From: Hyphomicrobiales bacterium
GTDB taxonomy: Bacteria; Pseudomonadota; Alphaproteobacteria; Rhizobiales; Aestuariivirgaceae
Assembly (NCBI GenBank): GCA_027031305.1
Contig: JALVRJ010000088.1
Span: 1 to 6,347, forward strand
Length of the DNA stretch: 6,347 bases
Reading direction: 5' to 3'
In this document: in pieces, positions 6,221 to 6,347 of the stretch
Position numbering within the stretch: the first letter of the stretch is position 1
Layout of the letters: each line of letters starts with the position of its first letter
Program-made: the position numbers and the translations under genes
Notes under the pieces: model-generated
Seen by the model: only the letters and a program-made list of their open reading frames with translations
Database searches by the model: none
What the model was told of the DNA's origin: nothing

Positions 6221-6347
6221 AGCGGCTTCCCGATGGAATGCCTTCTGCGTCTTGACGCGCGGGCGAAAAAGGCGGACATGCAGGGATCACGCCCTTGGGG
6301 GCCAAGGACTTCGACAACATGAAAATGGTTGCACGGCACCATGAGCA

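Larger units (their letters stand above)
6056..6347. other. Region upstream of lptA with no supported gene
   Basis: About 290 bp without a recognisable protein in any frame. A minus-strand frame is open from the right edge to a stop at 6157 (62 codons or more), but its Arg/Pro-rich residues match nothing I know and its third-codon GC looks lower than that of secA. The region holds a GC-rich hairpin (6191-6220) and a small stem (6291-6309). Just ahead of lptA the sequence is AT-richer (6105-6175), a plausible promoter zone, but I cannot assign -35/-10 boxes. Confidence 0.5.

Noticed and set aside
6319..6347. Plus-strand start (ATG at 6319, M-K-M-V-A-R-H-H-E) with AAGGA ten bases upstream.
   Set aside because: Only nine codons are visible before the edge; nothing can be recognised.
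6157..6347. Minus-strand frame open from the right edge to TAA at 6157, as a possible end of lptC or another gene.
   Set aside because: No LptC features, Arg/Pro-rich composition and ordinary third-position GC; insufficient support for a gene.

Overview
This window is a piece of a GC-rich proteobacterial chromosome, most likely an alphaproteobacterium. The evidence is the pairing of argJ with a parvulin-type peptidylprolyl isomerase divergent from secA, an arrangement I associate with alphaproteobacteria, and the sequence style of SecA, LptB and LptA. The organism is Gram-negative because the lipopolysaccharide export genes lptA and lptB are present. I cannot name the genus.

Layout from left to right. 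Bases 1-259 (minus) hold the first 86 codons of argJ (arginine biosynthesis), running off the left edge. Its outermost ~75 bases are abnormally G-rich and no longer look like ArgJ. Bases 260-430 are an intergenic stretch with three hairpins, two of which form a REP-like palindromic element. Bases 431-1378 (minus) encode an exported parvulin-type peptidylprolyl isomerase. Bases 1379-1834 are a 456-bp divergent control region with small hairpins and a possible 17-codon leader ORF. Bases 1835-4600 (plus) are a complete secA. A 46-bp convergent gap holds a shared hairpin terminator candidate. Bases 4647-5423 (minus) are lptB and 5501-6055 (minus) are lptA, which probably form one operon read leftwards. 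Bases 6056-6347 hold no gene I can support.

The genes share an envelope theme. SecA drives preproteins, including the signal-peptide-bearing isomerase and LptA, through SecYEG. The isomerase probably helps exported proteins fold in the periplasm. LptA bridges the periplasm and LptB powers LPS extraction, so this is core envelope-biogenesis housekeeping plus one amino-acid biosynthesis gene.

I find no undescribed system here. The points most worth a second look are the small in-frame leader ORF directly ahead of secA, the REP-like element between the isomerase gene and argJ, the lpt pair lacking adjacent lptC and rpoN, and the suspicious left edge.
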